The notes under the pieces were generated by a model. The model saw nothing but the letters and a program-made list of their open reading frames with translations, had not been told where the DNA came from and ran no database searches. Of a stretch of 64,000 nt of DNA, positions 52,801 to 61,934 are shown piece by piece (the first letter of the stretch is position 1; every line of letters begins with the position of its first letter). Source of the stretch: Diadema setosum (lineage: Eukaryota; Echinodermata; Echinoidea; Diadematoida; Diadematidae); assembly GCA_033980235.1 (NCBI GenBank), contig CM067075.1, positions 32,043,385 through 32,107,384 of the forward strand, given 5' to 3'. Made by a program: the position numbers and the translations under genes.

Positions 52801-55800
52801 TTCTCAGTAAAAGCGTTCAAATACGGAATTTTGGTGTCGCCGACATTCCATGACAGTTTGCGGTTCCCTGAAACCTATTAGATACTATTTAAATGTTTAT
52901 AATATATCACGAGGAGTTTATTTGTTAAAAATAAACACGATCAAATGCGGTTGTCTGCCTTTTTGTATAAAATTTTGCTGTTAAACTTCGTTAAGACCCC
53001 CAAAACGCAGTGTCGCCGGCTATTTCAGAATTATGTTTTATTGCTCCTCTCCGTCCACAAACATACTTTCCAAATATCATTTTCATGGACGATGAGCATA
53101 TCATATGTGCTAATCACAATACTCAAAAAGTTCCAAAATTTTTATTGACTTCTTTTTTTTTATAGCCTTTTGAAACCTGTCGCCAAATTCACCGCCAGAT
53201 ACGTTACCAGTTTCTTTAGTGTTACAGCATTGCGAAAATAACAGGACTATGAAATGACCCTGTGTATATGAAACCCTGAGGATATACTTCATACACTGCA
53301 AGTACTTAGATTTTTTGTGCAACAGCTCTTTATTGAGAATACGGTACAATGTTTTAAATATCGGTTTTCTACACTTTTATTTGGACAGATACGTTACCAC
53401 ATAATCAAACTGCTGAAAAGAAATTGTAAATGTTTGTACAAACAAATTGTTGTGTGCTCATAAACTCCAAAGTTCTATTCTATAAAACCCAGCCACTTTC
53501 ATATTCTATGCAACAACTTTGAACGTTTATTTTAACAAGACGAAACTAAGATTCAGCATATCAGTTTTTTGCTTTTCAGATTTAGCAGATACGTTACGTA
53601 TAATTCAGGGCACCCACCATGACAAACAATGTTATGTAAAACAAAGTGTTCATAAAACAATTCTGCATAGAATGACGCTTCCATAAAAAATTAAAGTTAT
53701 GTTCAAATGAAGAGTATTCAGTAGAAATTGCTCTGTAACTTCACCGACAGATTCATTTACGGTACGACAGATACGTTACCAAACTTTGAAAGAGTAAAAA
53801 GTAGTTTATGAAACGCTTCCGAGAAAAGTTTCAGTGTTCTGTTGCATATTTATTCTAGTGTTTCTCAACATATGAAGAACTACTCAAGATTCATTGATAA
53901 GTTGAACAATTATTTATTCATTTTCATTAAAAGGGATGAGCCAAATACGTTACCATAGGTCAAACAACTGTTTAGCATATCGAGTTCATAGAGACTGTAC
54001 CTACTTCCTTGTAAGTGCCTGCAAAAATATATTTTTTAAACCTTGTTTGCATTATCCATCAAAACTTAATGAATATTTATAGTCAGATGGATAAATACAT
54101 TCAGACGTAAGATGAGAATATTCTGTCAATGAAGAACTCAGCTTTCACATTTACTGCTCTTTTCCACTACATTTCATAGTTTAAATATTACGTACAATGT
54201 TTAAAATGCTTAATTTGGGCTTACATCATTCATTTTTACATCAATTCATGAGGTAAATAATTAAACAGGTGATATTTATTTATTCATACACAACTAAAAT
54301 TATTACTTATATTTTACCAGATACGTTACCAAAGGTGATTCGATGTTTTTCAATAGTTATTTCCCCAGGAAAGCAATTCATATTTGTTTCCTGTGGAAAT
54401 TCCAGGTCGGATCGTTCCCTTTGCATGATTTGTGGGATTCGAAACTTTATTTGTGAGCGAAATTTGCAAAAAATGCAAAGTGAATCTTAAGGTTATATTT
54501 CATTTCAGCAAAAAGCATATTTCAACCTACCACACAGAAATAATTTCTACCAATTAGCAAGGGATAACAACATCTTTACCTCTTGAAAAACCCCAAAACT
54601 TTAGGAGGGACAAATGTCTTTTCCTGAACAGAAATTGGATCAAAACAATAAATCTAATTCAGAGTTAGGAGTCCATTACAACATGTAAATTTGCGGTAAC
54701 GTATCTGATTGGTGATCAAAAATCATATATGATGCTCTATTTCAATTTATTTTTACTCAATGAATGGCCATCATTTAGAATGTTCCACTTTTTGTTTCGT
54801 ATTTGACCGGTTTTGAAGTTTCCGAAAACACATCTTTGAATGTATTACTTTGTGGTTGATTTTTCGGTTTTACTCACATGGAATTGAACACTTAATCTGA
54901 GAATGGCCCATAATGTAAATGTACCTTATGTCTTGTTTGGTTCATAATTGTATACAGACAATAATGTATCGTGTTGATTTAGATACCACAGTACCAACAT
55001 TTAACATGATGATATATCTATGATGTACGGTACATGTACACATTGTACATCATACTTTGTGGAATCATTTCCAAATCATCTCCACCTCAGGCTATTTAGA
55101 ATGATTTTTAATGAATGAATAGAAATATCATAACAGGGATGGTATGCATTCAAGCATTGTAGTTTAGGTTGAGACATGGCTTAAGTTTCCAATTTTTTGT
55201 CAGATAATTAAAAACCCATTACAAAATATGAAAAAGCATGTACTCATAATTCCAAGAGGAATTCAATCATTTCTCTGATGAAAATTGGTTTTGAAAAGGC
55301 TGGGATATTACATGTATCCAAAACAAGCGGGATCCTAATAAATTATTCACAGCTCTACTAAAATTTGACCAGGCATTCTCAAGTAGAAGATGAAAATGTA
55401 CAATAAGGGCCCAAAATATTTTAAGATTCCTTAATTTGGGGGGATTGGGGCCCCCTTGGGCCCTCTGGGTGGGGCATGGTGCCCATTTTGATAAATTGAG
55501 ATCCTGACCCCCTAGGGATGCTACCTGCCAAGTTTGACGAAAATCCATCATGAGGTTTTCAGGAAGAAGATGAAAATGTACAATTCAGGCCCCCATTTGG
55601 ACCTTCCCAACCCCCCCCCCCCCCCTGCCCCAAAGAGGGGCACCCCTGGATTTGCTATGAACAAAATTGAAACTACAGTCATTAATGTACTCACTCATAG
55701 TATTATCTTAGCTCTATAACTTCTGATTCTACAGAAGATTTTTAAAGATTCCTTCATTTGGGGGGTTTGGGCCCCCTGGGGCCCCTGGGTGGGGCATGGT

Positions 55801-58220
55801 GCCCATTTTAACAAATTGAGATCCTAACCCCCTAGAGATGCTACCTGCCAAGTTTGGTGAAAATTGGTCATGGGGTTCTCAAGAAGAAGAAGAAAATGTA
55901 TAATTTAGGCCCCATTAGGACCCCTCCCCACCCCCCTCCCCTGGGTCCCAAGGGGGGCACCCCTGATTCTGCCATGAACAAACTTGAAACTACAGTCATC
56001 AATGTACTAACTCATAGTATAAACTTAGCTCTATCACTTCTGGTTCTAGATAAGAAGATTTTTACAGATTCCTTCATTTTGGGGGGTTTGGGCCCCCCTG
56101 GGGCCCCCTGGGTGGGGCATGGTGCCCATTTTAACAAATTGAGTTCCTTAAACCCCCTAGGGATGCTACCTGACGACGCACGACGCACGACGGACGCCGG
56201 ACGAAGGGCAATCGCAATAGCTCACTTGAGCCTTTGGCTCAGGTGAGCTAAAAAGGGGATGGGGGGGGGGGTGTAACCCCTACAATTGTGTGGCTACAAA
56301 TTGTACGAGAATATGGTGCAGTGCCTACTACTGCCCTGGTATCCTCATGGTTGGACATCAAAGTATTTATGTGACACAGGGTCACAGAGAGGGGAGGCTG
56401 GAGGAAAGAGCAAACTGCAATCAGCATATTGAGACAGAATTACATCACGATGTATCAGCAAATACTTTTCCAATGTAATTGGCTTTGAAATTCCAAGAAA
56501 CTACTACTATCAGATATGGCCATCTTATCATTTCTGTTAAACAGCGTACTAATATGTCGTCTGTATTTACCCTGTAAATTTGTAGCTGTACATCTGTGTT
56601 GTACCACTGCATGCATTCACGGCTAATCACGCTCAAGCTCCACACTCGGCACACTTGCATACATGTACAAATGTACATGTATGTAGGCCTTATACAGGCA
56701 AGCTGTTAATAGTGTTTGTTTTCATTCCAGCTTTAATACCGGACGGAAGTGATGTGCCTGACCTCAACCTCAAGAATAACTTCCTTTTTCAGATGGTAGG
56801 AACCTTTTTTTTTTTCATTCATTGACTCCTATAAATTTCTATTGTTCGAGGAGAGTTCTAACTGTCCAGTGTCATTATGAGGAATAGTCTAATTCAATTT
56901 ACTCAGAACTTGTCATTGATTAGATTTTATACACTGTCTGTTAGGCCTACTATAGATTTATGCTAGATCAATCTGCTTATCTAGCAGGATTCGAGATAGG
57001 CTAAATCTAACGTTACGTGTACCACACTAAATAAAACAAGTTTTTGTCTGTTTTACAAGTGTGAGTGTATAAAGCCTTAAATACACAGTCTTATCAAACT
57101 ATCTAACATTATTACGTTGTCATTGGAGCCTTATTAGAGGGTCGTTTAGACCTACGTCCTACGAGTCGTTTGACGTTTTACCAGGCCATGTTCACGTATT
57201 TAAAGGACAAGTCCACCTTCATATAAATAAGGATTGAGAGAATGTAGCAATATTAGTAAAACACATCAGTGAAAGTTTGAGAAAAATTGGACAATCCGTT
57301 CTAAAGTTATAAAATTTTAAAGTCACTGCTGGATGAGAAGACTACTACAGTGTATGATGTCACATGCGTACAACGATATAAGGAAAATAAAAAGAGAATT
57401 TCACGAAACTTTACTTTTTGAATGAAGTGCAAATTTCGACTTGTTACTGACGTATGTTAAGGGTAATTTATTCCCCCTGCCTTCTAAAAGAGAGAAGTCG
57501 AGTGTTCTTTTGTTGTGCGAGAAAAATGGAAATAAGGCCTATGTTGAATTTTCTTTATTCTTTCTTTATCGTTGTACACATGTGACATCACAAGCTATAG
57601 ATCTAGTAGTCTTTTCATCCAGCCGTGACTGAGCAGAAACTTCAAAAATTCATAACTTTTGAACGGATTGTCCGATTTTCCTCGAACTCTCACTGCTTAG
57701 AGCCTAACGTTATTGCACTGCATTCACTCAACCCACATCATCACATGTCTCTATGTCATGAAGGTGAACTTGTCCTTTAACTTTCATGTAACAATGTTAG
57801 ACCCTAGGCCACTGAGGCTAGAGGGATCTTGGGCAAGGCTTGACCGACAAGTAATACTTGAAGTATGTCTAATTCCACAAGAAACTTCTCATTTATAATA
57901 ATGACATTGGCTGGGTCAATTTTTCGCTTCTTAAAAACTGACCCAGCAAAAATGTCATTATTGTAAATGAGAAATTTTTTCGCGGAATTAGATCTAACAT
58001 GTTAGAAAGGTAGACTAGAGGTTCTAACGTTAACAATATGTTAGACATAATTTACTTGGTCAAGGGCAAGGCCTAGTCTACAGACAGTTTGATTTAGGCC
58101 TACGATTTTTTTATACATTCACTTCTTAGTTAGTTATCAAACGTCAAAGTGTCATACCTCTTTCAGGTCAGGCCATTTCTGTGGAAGAATGTGATTATGA
58201 ATGTCTATTTTGAAAGACAT
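32177..58220 (-). CDS. ACMSD: ACMSD gene, 8 coding exons, 389 aa (whole gene span)
   Basis: 2-amino-3-carboxymuconate-6-semialdehyde decarboxylase is a cytosolic metal-dependent amidohydrolase-fold enzyme of tryptophan catabolism. It diverts ACMS from quinolinate and NAD synthesis to 2-aminomuconate semialdehyde. Exons are 58158-58220, 39001-39142, 38313-38515, 37468-37551, 35399-35588, 34441-34613, 33451-33549 and 32177-32392. All introns are GT..AG and all phases agree. Seen: the HNH metal motif (H8, H10), R49, VHPWD with H176, W193, AHGGG with H226, and [10 protein letters not shown] with D293. These correspond to human H6, H8, R47, H174, W191, H224 and D291 at a constant +2 offset, so an active enzyme is expected. 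The human enzyme is 336 aa; this one carries about 51 extra C-terminal residues. Intron 1 is 19 kb and full of transposons. The start is the first ATG before the conserved KIDIH. Confidence 0.96.
33451..33549 (-). CDS. ACMSD: ACMSD exon 7 (residues 286-318)
   Basis: A 33-codon phase-0 exon, [20 protein letters not shown] to SSELK, between ATCGACAG and AAG|GTGAGG. It supplies the catalytic and metal-binding aspartate D293 in [10 protein letters not shown]. Confidence 0.96.
34070..34335 (-). mobile_element. Degraded tRNA-derived SINE
   Basis: Minus strand keeps GTTGTGGATAAGACTCTTG (A-box region) and GTCCTGAGTTTGAGTCTC (B-box region), with a body resembling the SINE at 41687-42068. A C run (34276-34294 on the plus strand) interrupts it. 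In the ACMSD intron between exons 6 and 7. Confidence 0.55.
34441..34613 (-). CDS. ACMSD: ACMSD exon 6 (residues 228-285)
   Basis: Begins after GCTAACCAG, completes the split glycine, and reads [20 protein letters not shown] to YLVETIGE at GAG|GTGAGA. It corresponds to the human GAFPFTVGRISHGFSMRPDL region. Phase 1 in, phase 0 out. Confidence 0.96.
34766..34979. mobile_element. CpG-rich MITE, TACTGTAAAAGTGG family, intact copy
   Basis: Ends TACTGTAAAAGTGGAAATTT and AAATATCCACTTTTACAGTA are inverted. The interior carries many CGCG words. Lies in an ACMSD intron (exon 5 to 6). Confidence 0.75.
35277..35333. repeat. (AAAAC)n, (AAC)n, (AAAC)n microsatellite
   Basis: Compound simple repeat in the ACMSD intron just after exon 5. 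Confidence 0.95.
35399..35588 (-). CDS. ACMSD: ACMSD exon 5 (residues 165-227, plus one base)
   Basis: Starts after ATATTGCAG with [15 protein letters not shown] (metal ligand H176), carries [17 protein letters not shown] (W193), and ends KVCFAHG (H226) plus one base at donor GGAG|GTGAGT. The intron after it falls inside the AHGGGAF glycine run. Confidence 0.97.
35853..36963. mobile_element. 1.1-kb repeat with TATGCCTCCGCCA inverted ends
   Basis: GGTATGCCTCCGCCA at the left and TGGCGGAGGCATA at the right. The interior has recurring 'tttgaccttgacctttgacc' words and ends in a (GGAC)n run (36888-36917). No protein reading. Lies in the ACMSD intron between exons 4 and 5. Confidence 0.65.
37468..37551 (-). 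CDS. ACMSD: ACMSD exon 4 (residues 137-164)
   Basis: A 28-codon phase-0 exon, [16 protein letters not shown] through ELQPVFA, between TTATTTCAG and the strong donor GCT|GTAAGTA. It matches the human [16 protein letters not shown] segment. Confidence 0.96.
37801..37878. repeat. C-run, A-run and (AAAT)n
   Basis: About 11 C, about 11 A, then AAAT units, in an ACMSD intron. Confidence 0.95.
38313..38515 (-). CDS. ACMSD: ACMSD exon 3 (residues 69-136)
   Basis: Opens after GTCCAG with [20 protein letters not shown] and ends ELKRCKE at GAG|GTGGGT. This is the most conserved stretch of the family and is nearly identical to vertebrate ACMSD, including [22 protein letters not shown] residues. The 203-nt length fits phase 1 in and phase 0 out. 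Confidence 0.97.
39001..39142 (-). CDS. ACMSD: ACMSD exon 2 (residues 22-68, plus one base)
   Basis: Starts after CTGCTTCAG with [16 protein letters not shown], contains [10 protein letters not shown] with the substrate-binding arginine R49, and ends in MDAT plus G at donor ACAG|GTATAA (phase 1). The acceptor has a short pyrimidine tract and the phase joins exon 1 exactly. Confidence 0.96.
39225..39252. repeat. (AC)n microsatellite
   Basis: AC run just upstream of ACMSD exon 2 in intron 1. Confidence 0.95.
40428..40799. mobile_element. TTAA-flanked element, family C, copy 1
   Basis: Starts AGGCATAATTTACCATTTAC after TTAA (40424-40427) and ends GGTCAACAGGCCCT before TTAA (40800-40803). Most of its length is repeated at 50934-51307. 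In ACMSD intron 1. Confidence 0.8.
41687..42068 (-). mobile_element. tRNA-derived SINE
   Basis: On the minus strand it opens with AGGTGTCGTGGCTGAGTGGA (A box) and has GTGGGTTCGAGCCCA (B box) about 50 bases later. It runs through a body to GCGCTATATAAAAACCAGCT and a short (ATT)n tail at 41687-41703. No matching acceptor stem, so it is a SINE and not a tRNA gene. Confidence 0.8.
42394..42590. mobile_element. TACTGTATACGC MITE
   Basis: Ends TACTGTATACGC and GCGTATACAGTA are perfect inverted repeats; interior has repeated TTTTCGCG words. A CpG-decayed, opposite-orientation relative lies at about 25540-25660. Confidence 0.7.
43152..43717. mobile_element. MITE with AGGGCTTTTTACACTTG termini, 566 bp
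   Basis: Left AGGGCTTTTTACACTTGT and right ACAAGTGTAAAAAGCCCT are perfect inverted repeats. Three bases ATA abut both ends. The interior is GC-rich with repeated 'cccgta/ctatc' and 'gtccggggctaag' words in both orientations. Confidence 0.8.
45250..45785. repeat. Tandem repeat, three units of about 170 bp
   Basis: Units begin near 45287, 45460 and 45627 with ATGATAAAAATACAGTGTTT, each followed by a related GGAACACCGAAAGTGTTGAA block. Inside the 6.2-kb element. Open frames across it are repeat artefacts. Confidence 0.85.
46000..49375. repeat. Higher-order tandem repeat, about 437-bp units of two related halves
   Basis: The landmark ATGGTTTTAAAAGTAGT-like recurs near 47810, 48243, 48684 and 49121 (spacing 432, 441, 437). 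Each unit has two diverged halves of about 218 bp, one with 'agcaaaggcacttttgt' and one with 'cggcaataCAGCAAATACAC'-like text. More diverged half-units continue back to about 46 kb. The 134-aa open frame at 47650-48054 is a by-product of this repeat. Confidence 0.75.
50934..51307. mobile_element. Element family C, copy 2
   Basis: Direct-orientation homologue of 40428-40799. Shared blocks include CCAGACTAAACCGTCTACAG and GATATCTCCTTATAT. TTAA-containing sequence flanks both ends, with slightly less clean left junction. Confidence 0.75.
51905..51940. repeat. Interstitial telomere-like TTAGGG words
   Basis: ATTAGGGTTAGGGTTTGGGT then TTTTAGGGTTG: about three telomere-type hexamers plus variants. 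Confidence 0.8.
52037..52258. mobile_element. TACTGTAAAAGTGG-family MITE, inverted copy
   Basis: Same family as 34766-34979 in the opposite orientation: AGAAAAGTGGATATTTTCGC at the left and AAATTTCCACTTTTACAG at the right. A further shortened relative lies at about 39377-39620. Confidence 0.65.
52795..54909. mobile_element. 2.1-kb TIR element with periodic CAGATACGTTACCA motif
   Basis: Left end GGCCCATTCTCAG, right end CTGAGAATGGCC, flanked by ATAA on both sides (52791-52794 and 54910-54913). Inside, CAGATACGTTACCA-like motifs occur near 53201, 53388, 53588, 53770, 53946 and 54320 (spacing about 175-200, one gap of twice that) and once inverted near 54697. No transposase frame. Confidence 0.75.
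55420..56180. repeat. Tandem repeat, three units of about 320 bp
   Basis: Block GGGTGGGGCATGGTGCCCAT recurs near 55470, 55790 and 56110, each followed by 'gatcctgaccccctagggatgctacctg'-like text. Open frames across it differ between copies and are not coding. Confidence 0.8.
56218..56250. repeat. Perfect-arm hairpin ending the 320-bp repeat
   Basis: TAGCTCACTTGAGCC, a short loop, then GGCTCAGGTGAGCTA. It follows a run of 'gacgcacgacg' words and appears to be the terminus of the repeat element. Confidence 0.7.
56731..56795 (+). CDS. Isolated exon-like stretch inside ACMSD intron 1, opposite strand
   Basis: A pyrimidine tract and TTCATTCCAG precede a 65-nt open segment reading [20 protein letters not shown] then M, ending at ATG|GTAGGA. 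Amino-acid content is strongly protein-like. No partner exon was found on this strand, so it may be a nested gene's exon, a captured fragment, or chance. Confidence 0.25.
57204..57776. mobile_element. TTAA-flanked MITE, family A, copy 2 (in ACMSD intron 1)
   Basis: Same family as 14053-14598: AGGACAAGTCCACCTTCAT at the left, ATGAAGGTGAACTTGTCCT-type right end, TTAA on both flanks (57200-57203 and 57777-57780). Confidence 0.85.
57868..57992. mobile_element. Small foldback MITE
   Basis: Arms TCTAATTCC..CTTCTCATTTATAATAATGACAT and their complement meet around a 30-base centre (GGCTGGGTCA/TGACCCAGC). Confidence 0.65.
58158..58220 (-). CDS. ACMSD: ACMSD exon 1 (residues 1-21)
   Basis: Reads [20 protein letters not shown] then E, and stops at donor GAG|GTATGA in phase 0. 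It holds the HxH metal ligands (H8, H10) that open the amidohydrolase fold. Human ACMSD begins MKIDIHSHILPKEW, so this start adds two residues (S, F). The ATG lies in GCAATGT, an acceptable context. The exon is only 63 coding bases and sits 19 kb upstream of exon 2, so it is easily missed. Confidence 0.93.
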
Positions 58221-58800
58221 TGCAACAAATGGTTCCCAGACGTAGACGTTCTGGTATGGCTGGCAATGGCGGTGGTGCAATGGTGGTATGGTCTTGGTGG
58301 ATCCCCGTACGTCTTGGTCACTGCATACGATCTACGAGTACGATGACTGTGGTGCACCGATTGACGTGCCAGCAGTGTTGGGGCAAATTTCGTTCAAGCG
58401 CTGTAGTGTAGCCACCCACCGATTGTATACCGAAGTAGTTGCGGTCTTCGTTGTTCTTTTCAGTTTTGTCAGGAGAAGTCCTTTTCCTGTGTGAATCTAG
58501 ATCAAAAGTGTGGTATACCTACGGTGCTGCCGTAAACTCCATATAACTTGTAGCAGGAGATGAATTCTTAATTTCTTGCTGATGTCCAGTTTCACGTACA
58601 TCCCATTCTTCTTGCTGGTTTCTCTCGCTCGCTCGCGCTCGTCTTCGGATCGTGCCCACAGAACTCTTGCAGAGTTCTGTGATCGTGCCGATATATGCGC
58701 GCGGTATTATCTTGCCAAAGCCTCGCGCCCGCCCGCGCATACTGACCGTAACCGTGCCGTACCGGATCCGGACCGTGTATGCTCACAGCTAGCTCACAAG
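58221..58800 (-). promoter_or_regulatory. Presumed ACMSD upstream and promoter region
   Basis: The 580 bases upstream of the ACMSD start include a CpG-rich block (about 58620-58760) that is unusual in this AT-rich window. Inside it is a perfect hairpin with 10-base arms and a 3-base loop (58658-58680, arms ACAGAACTCT and AGAGTTCTGT). No TATA box in a convincing position was identified. Promoter role is inferred from position and base composition. Confidence 0.4.
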
Positions 58801-59860
58801 TGAAATGGCCACAATAAACACAGTGTGTAGATACATCTAAGAGTTCGAAAATATAATGCACATAATTATTTTTGTACGTACAATTAATACAGGTAGCACT
58901 ATGGCAGGGGCGTCGATCGGAGAAGGGAGGGGTACCCCCAACCCAATGAAAATATGGGGGGGGGGGGGGGGGCAAACATCATTCCCCCCATTCCCAGATG
59001 CTGATTTTTATTTTTTTTTTTTGTTTAAATAGAGAACATAGTCCAAATACTTCATCCATGCATGGGCACCAGATGTTGCAAATGCAAGGGATAGGCCTAC
59101 GTTACCTCTGCTACACCCTCCCCCATCAAGATAGATAACATTCTGTTGTAAAACAGCATTTTATTCAAATACTTTTGTAAATATGGGAATAATTTTATGA
59201 AATACTCTTCCTTTTGATATGACATGCTGTGAAACACTCGGAAGGGATTTCAAGCGACGGATACCGTTATGTGCAATGCATGAGATAACAACAATATCAT
59301 GTTCATGCAATTTATTCATAACTAATTCATATGTTTCTCTTCTTTTGCCGATTTTTGCAATGGATAGACTTTGTCCGTTTTTTAAATGTTATATGTTCAT
59401 GTGATTTGTGTTGTAGAATCTTTACCCGCACTCATTTGCAGTTATTCATTGTAAGTAATTTATATATGATCTTTTTCATTTTTTTTTTCTGTGAAAGGCG
59501 TTATCAGATAAAGTAGTTTACTTGTATATATTTTCATGTTTTATGCTTGCATGATTTGTGCTGAAGGATTTCTATGTCACAGGGCCCTGTGGAAGACCAC
59601 TGTTGATATGTGAACGACGGGCTACACGTGTCTATTTTGAATATGAGCAAACAAATAAATAAACAAATCCCGCCTTCCTACACGTATGTATAGCATACTT
59701 TGACTAGGCCCTATATTTCCGAATATTTCATCAAAAAGTGTGCACCATGTGCAGATCTGCCACTTCAATTTCAACAAATTCAAAAGTTCATCGATTCCAA
59801 ATTCCTTCATGTGATGGGGGTATCCTCTTTCATCACCCTCCCCCCCCCCGATCCTATTAT

Positions 59861-60060
59861 ATCCAAAAAAGAGTTATTAGGCCTCGATACACTTATTTGA
59901 TTGACAATTTCCCAAATATTCCGTCTAAAAAAAAAAAAAAGATGTGTGTAGGAGGTATTTTATATCCAAAAAAGAGTTAGTAGGCCTCGATACACTTATT
60001 TGATTGACAATTTCCCAAATATTCCGTCTTAAAAAAAAAAAAAAAAATGTGTGTAGGACG
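59861..60060. repeat. Tandem duplication, 103-bp unit
   Basis: ATCCAAAAAAGAGTTATTAG through the poly-A and GTGTGTAGGA(G/C)GTATTTTA is repeated starting at 59964 with very few changes, so the duplication is recent. Confidence 0.85.
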
Positions 60061-60319
60061 TATTTTAATTTCAATTCTTAAAATGCAAAAGCTCCCTCAT
60101 AATATGGGTGGGGTTCAAGGGGGCATCCCTTGTATGCCCCGCAAAATCAACCTCCCCTCCATACATGTATTGATGATGGCTATACTTCGGCAATTGACAA
60201 TTTCCAAAAAGTGATGTGTAGCAGATGAGTGTTGAGTTCAATCACAAAAATGCAAAAGCTCCATCATGTGGGAGGGGGATACCACCTCCTCCACCCTTCC
60301 CCCATTTGGTCTCCCTTAA

Positions 60320-60469
60320 AGGGGAAATCCAGTCCATCAAATAAATGTTAGTCTGATTTAAAAAAAAAAAGAGTAAAATCTTACGAGTTCAATGGTAAAG
60401 ATTTGACTGAAATCGGATGAAAACTAAGGAAGTTATACAGTTAACTTATATTTGGACTGGATTTCCCCT
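60320..60469. mobile_element. TTAA-flanked MITE, family B, 150 bp
   Basis: TTAA on both sides (60316-60319 and 60470-60473). Ends AGGGGAAATCCAGTCCA and TGGACTGGATTTCCCCT are near-perfect inverted repeats. Confidence 0.85.
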
Positions 60470-60684
60470 TTAATCATCACCATTTTATAGATGACATACT
60501 ATTTCTTTGATATTTCCGACTATTCCACTAAAATTGTGCGCCAGATCCTTGAATTTCAATTCTAAAAATGCAAAGGCTCCCTCGAATGGTATATTGAGGG
60601 GGATTTATATCCCTCAAGCGATGTTTATGACGGACCTCCTGTGATTATTTATCGAAATAAATCTCTCAACTTATTAACGGTTAC

Positions 60685-60955
60685 AGCTCGTTATTCCGAA
60701 GGTTCGTTATTCCGAAGGCTCTTTATTCCTAAGATTCGTTATTCCGAAGGTTCATTGTTCCGAATTTCATTTTCGGATTAACCAATCTTCGGAATAACGA
60801 ACCTTCGGAATAACGCCACAAATTTTCGGATTAACGAACCCTTTTTCATTTTCGGATTAACGAACCTATATCAGGTTTAGGGAATTGCGTGTTTCGGATT
60901 AACGACCCTTCGGAATAATGACCCTTCGGAATAGCGAACCTTCGGAATAACGAAC
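60685..60955. repeat. Array of TTCGTTATTCCGAAGG words, inverting mid-array
   Basis: Left half repeats CGTTATTCCGAAGGTT; from about 60770 the same word appears as its complement TTCGGAATAACGAACC. The same word is found at 24965-25085 and 61935-62045. Confidence 0.75.
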
Positions 60956-61039
60956 AGCACCCTTTATTAACACTATAGGTAATAATATTGATTGAATAAA
61001 AAGTGCATTGGAGAAAATCGAACAGAACCTCGTATTCTA

Positions 61040-61328
61040 CTCTCTAAAAAAATCGAGTGAAAATATTCACTCATAAAGGAGTGAATACAAAAAAGAGTGA
61101 ATTTTGAGAGAATTTTGAGTGAATATTGAGTGAAAATGTTCATTTTCACTCGTTTTAGAGTGACCTCAGGGATCACTCCAAAATCTTCGAGTGATCCCTG
61201 AGGTTACTCCATAATGCCAGTGAAAATGAATATTTTCACTCAAAATTCACCCCAACTTCACTCTAAATTCACTCTTTTTTGTATTCACTCCTTTAAGAGT
61301 GAATATTTCACTCGATTTTTTTAGAGAG
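61040..61328. mobile_element. Foldback MITE, TA-flanked, 289 bp
   Basis: Almost the whole element is an inverted repeat: CTCTCTAAAAAAATCGAGTG at the left, its complement at the right, with mirrored TTCACTC and GAGTGAA words between. TA borders both ends, as for Tc1/mariner-type MITEs. Confidence 0.8.
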
Positions 61329-61934
61329 TATACAGAAAACAAGAGTAAAAAAAAAATAGCTCGCGTTTTATAAAAGGCAGGGCATTGGTTCTATAATTAT
61401 CATAAGAGATGACAGGTTAGATGTTGATCGCTATCTGTAGAGGTCTATAATATGTTCATGCTACCGATGTATTTGTTTGTTTGTTTGTTTGTTTGTTTGT
61501 TCATTTTCCATGTTGAGAAGATGGCTGGATAGCCCATATTCATCTATACACACTGGGATATAAAGCTGGTCTTCCATGATATGGGGTCCAGTTGGATGTG
61601 AGGCGGGAACAATGACTGCTCTTTTATAATACGTAATGTCAGCGAAGATTAGACAGACAGAATATATTCATGTTTATTTTGTCAAGGTTTTCGAGGAACA
61701 TGATTTAGATCAACTGCTGTTGACAAAATTATAAGCGAAAGGGGAACCAAGATGAGAAATTTTGATTTTACAGGGCCTTTTCACAAAATGCCATCAGCCC
61801 GAAGTTTTGAAAATATAGCCAGCACTATTTCTGGTACAGGAAATTAACTCAATCATGAAACGACACATTGCTCTTTGATAATGTGAATTCGCTCCAAGAA
61901 ATAAAAGAGATTACAATTTACATTAGAATTTAAG

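Larger units (their letters stand above)
39143..58157 (-). other. ACMSD intron 1, 19 kb, transposon-filled
   Basis: Lies between ACMSD exon 1 and exon 2. It holds copies of several repeat families (listed separately): the 6.2-kb TIR element, the 2.1-kb TIR element, the TTAA-flanked pair at 40428 and about 50934, a TTAA MITE at 57204, a SINE at 41687, and a 320-bp tandem repeat at 55420. One isolated exon-like stretch reads in the opposite direction (56731-56795). No other convincing coding exon was seen. Confidence 0.85.

Noticed and set aside
55267..56246. Frames of 61-130 codons across the 320-bp tandem repeat
   Set aside because: Repeat-derived, low complexity (P and G rich), and not maintained between units.
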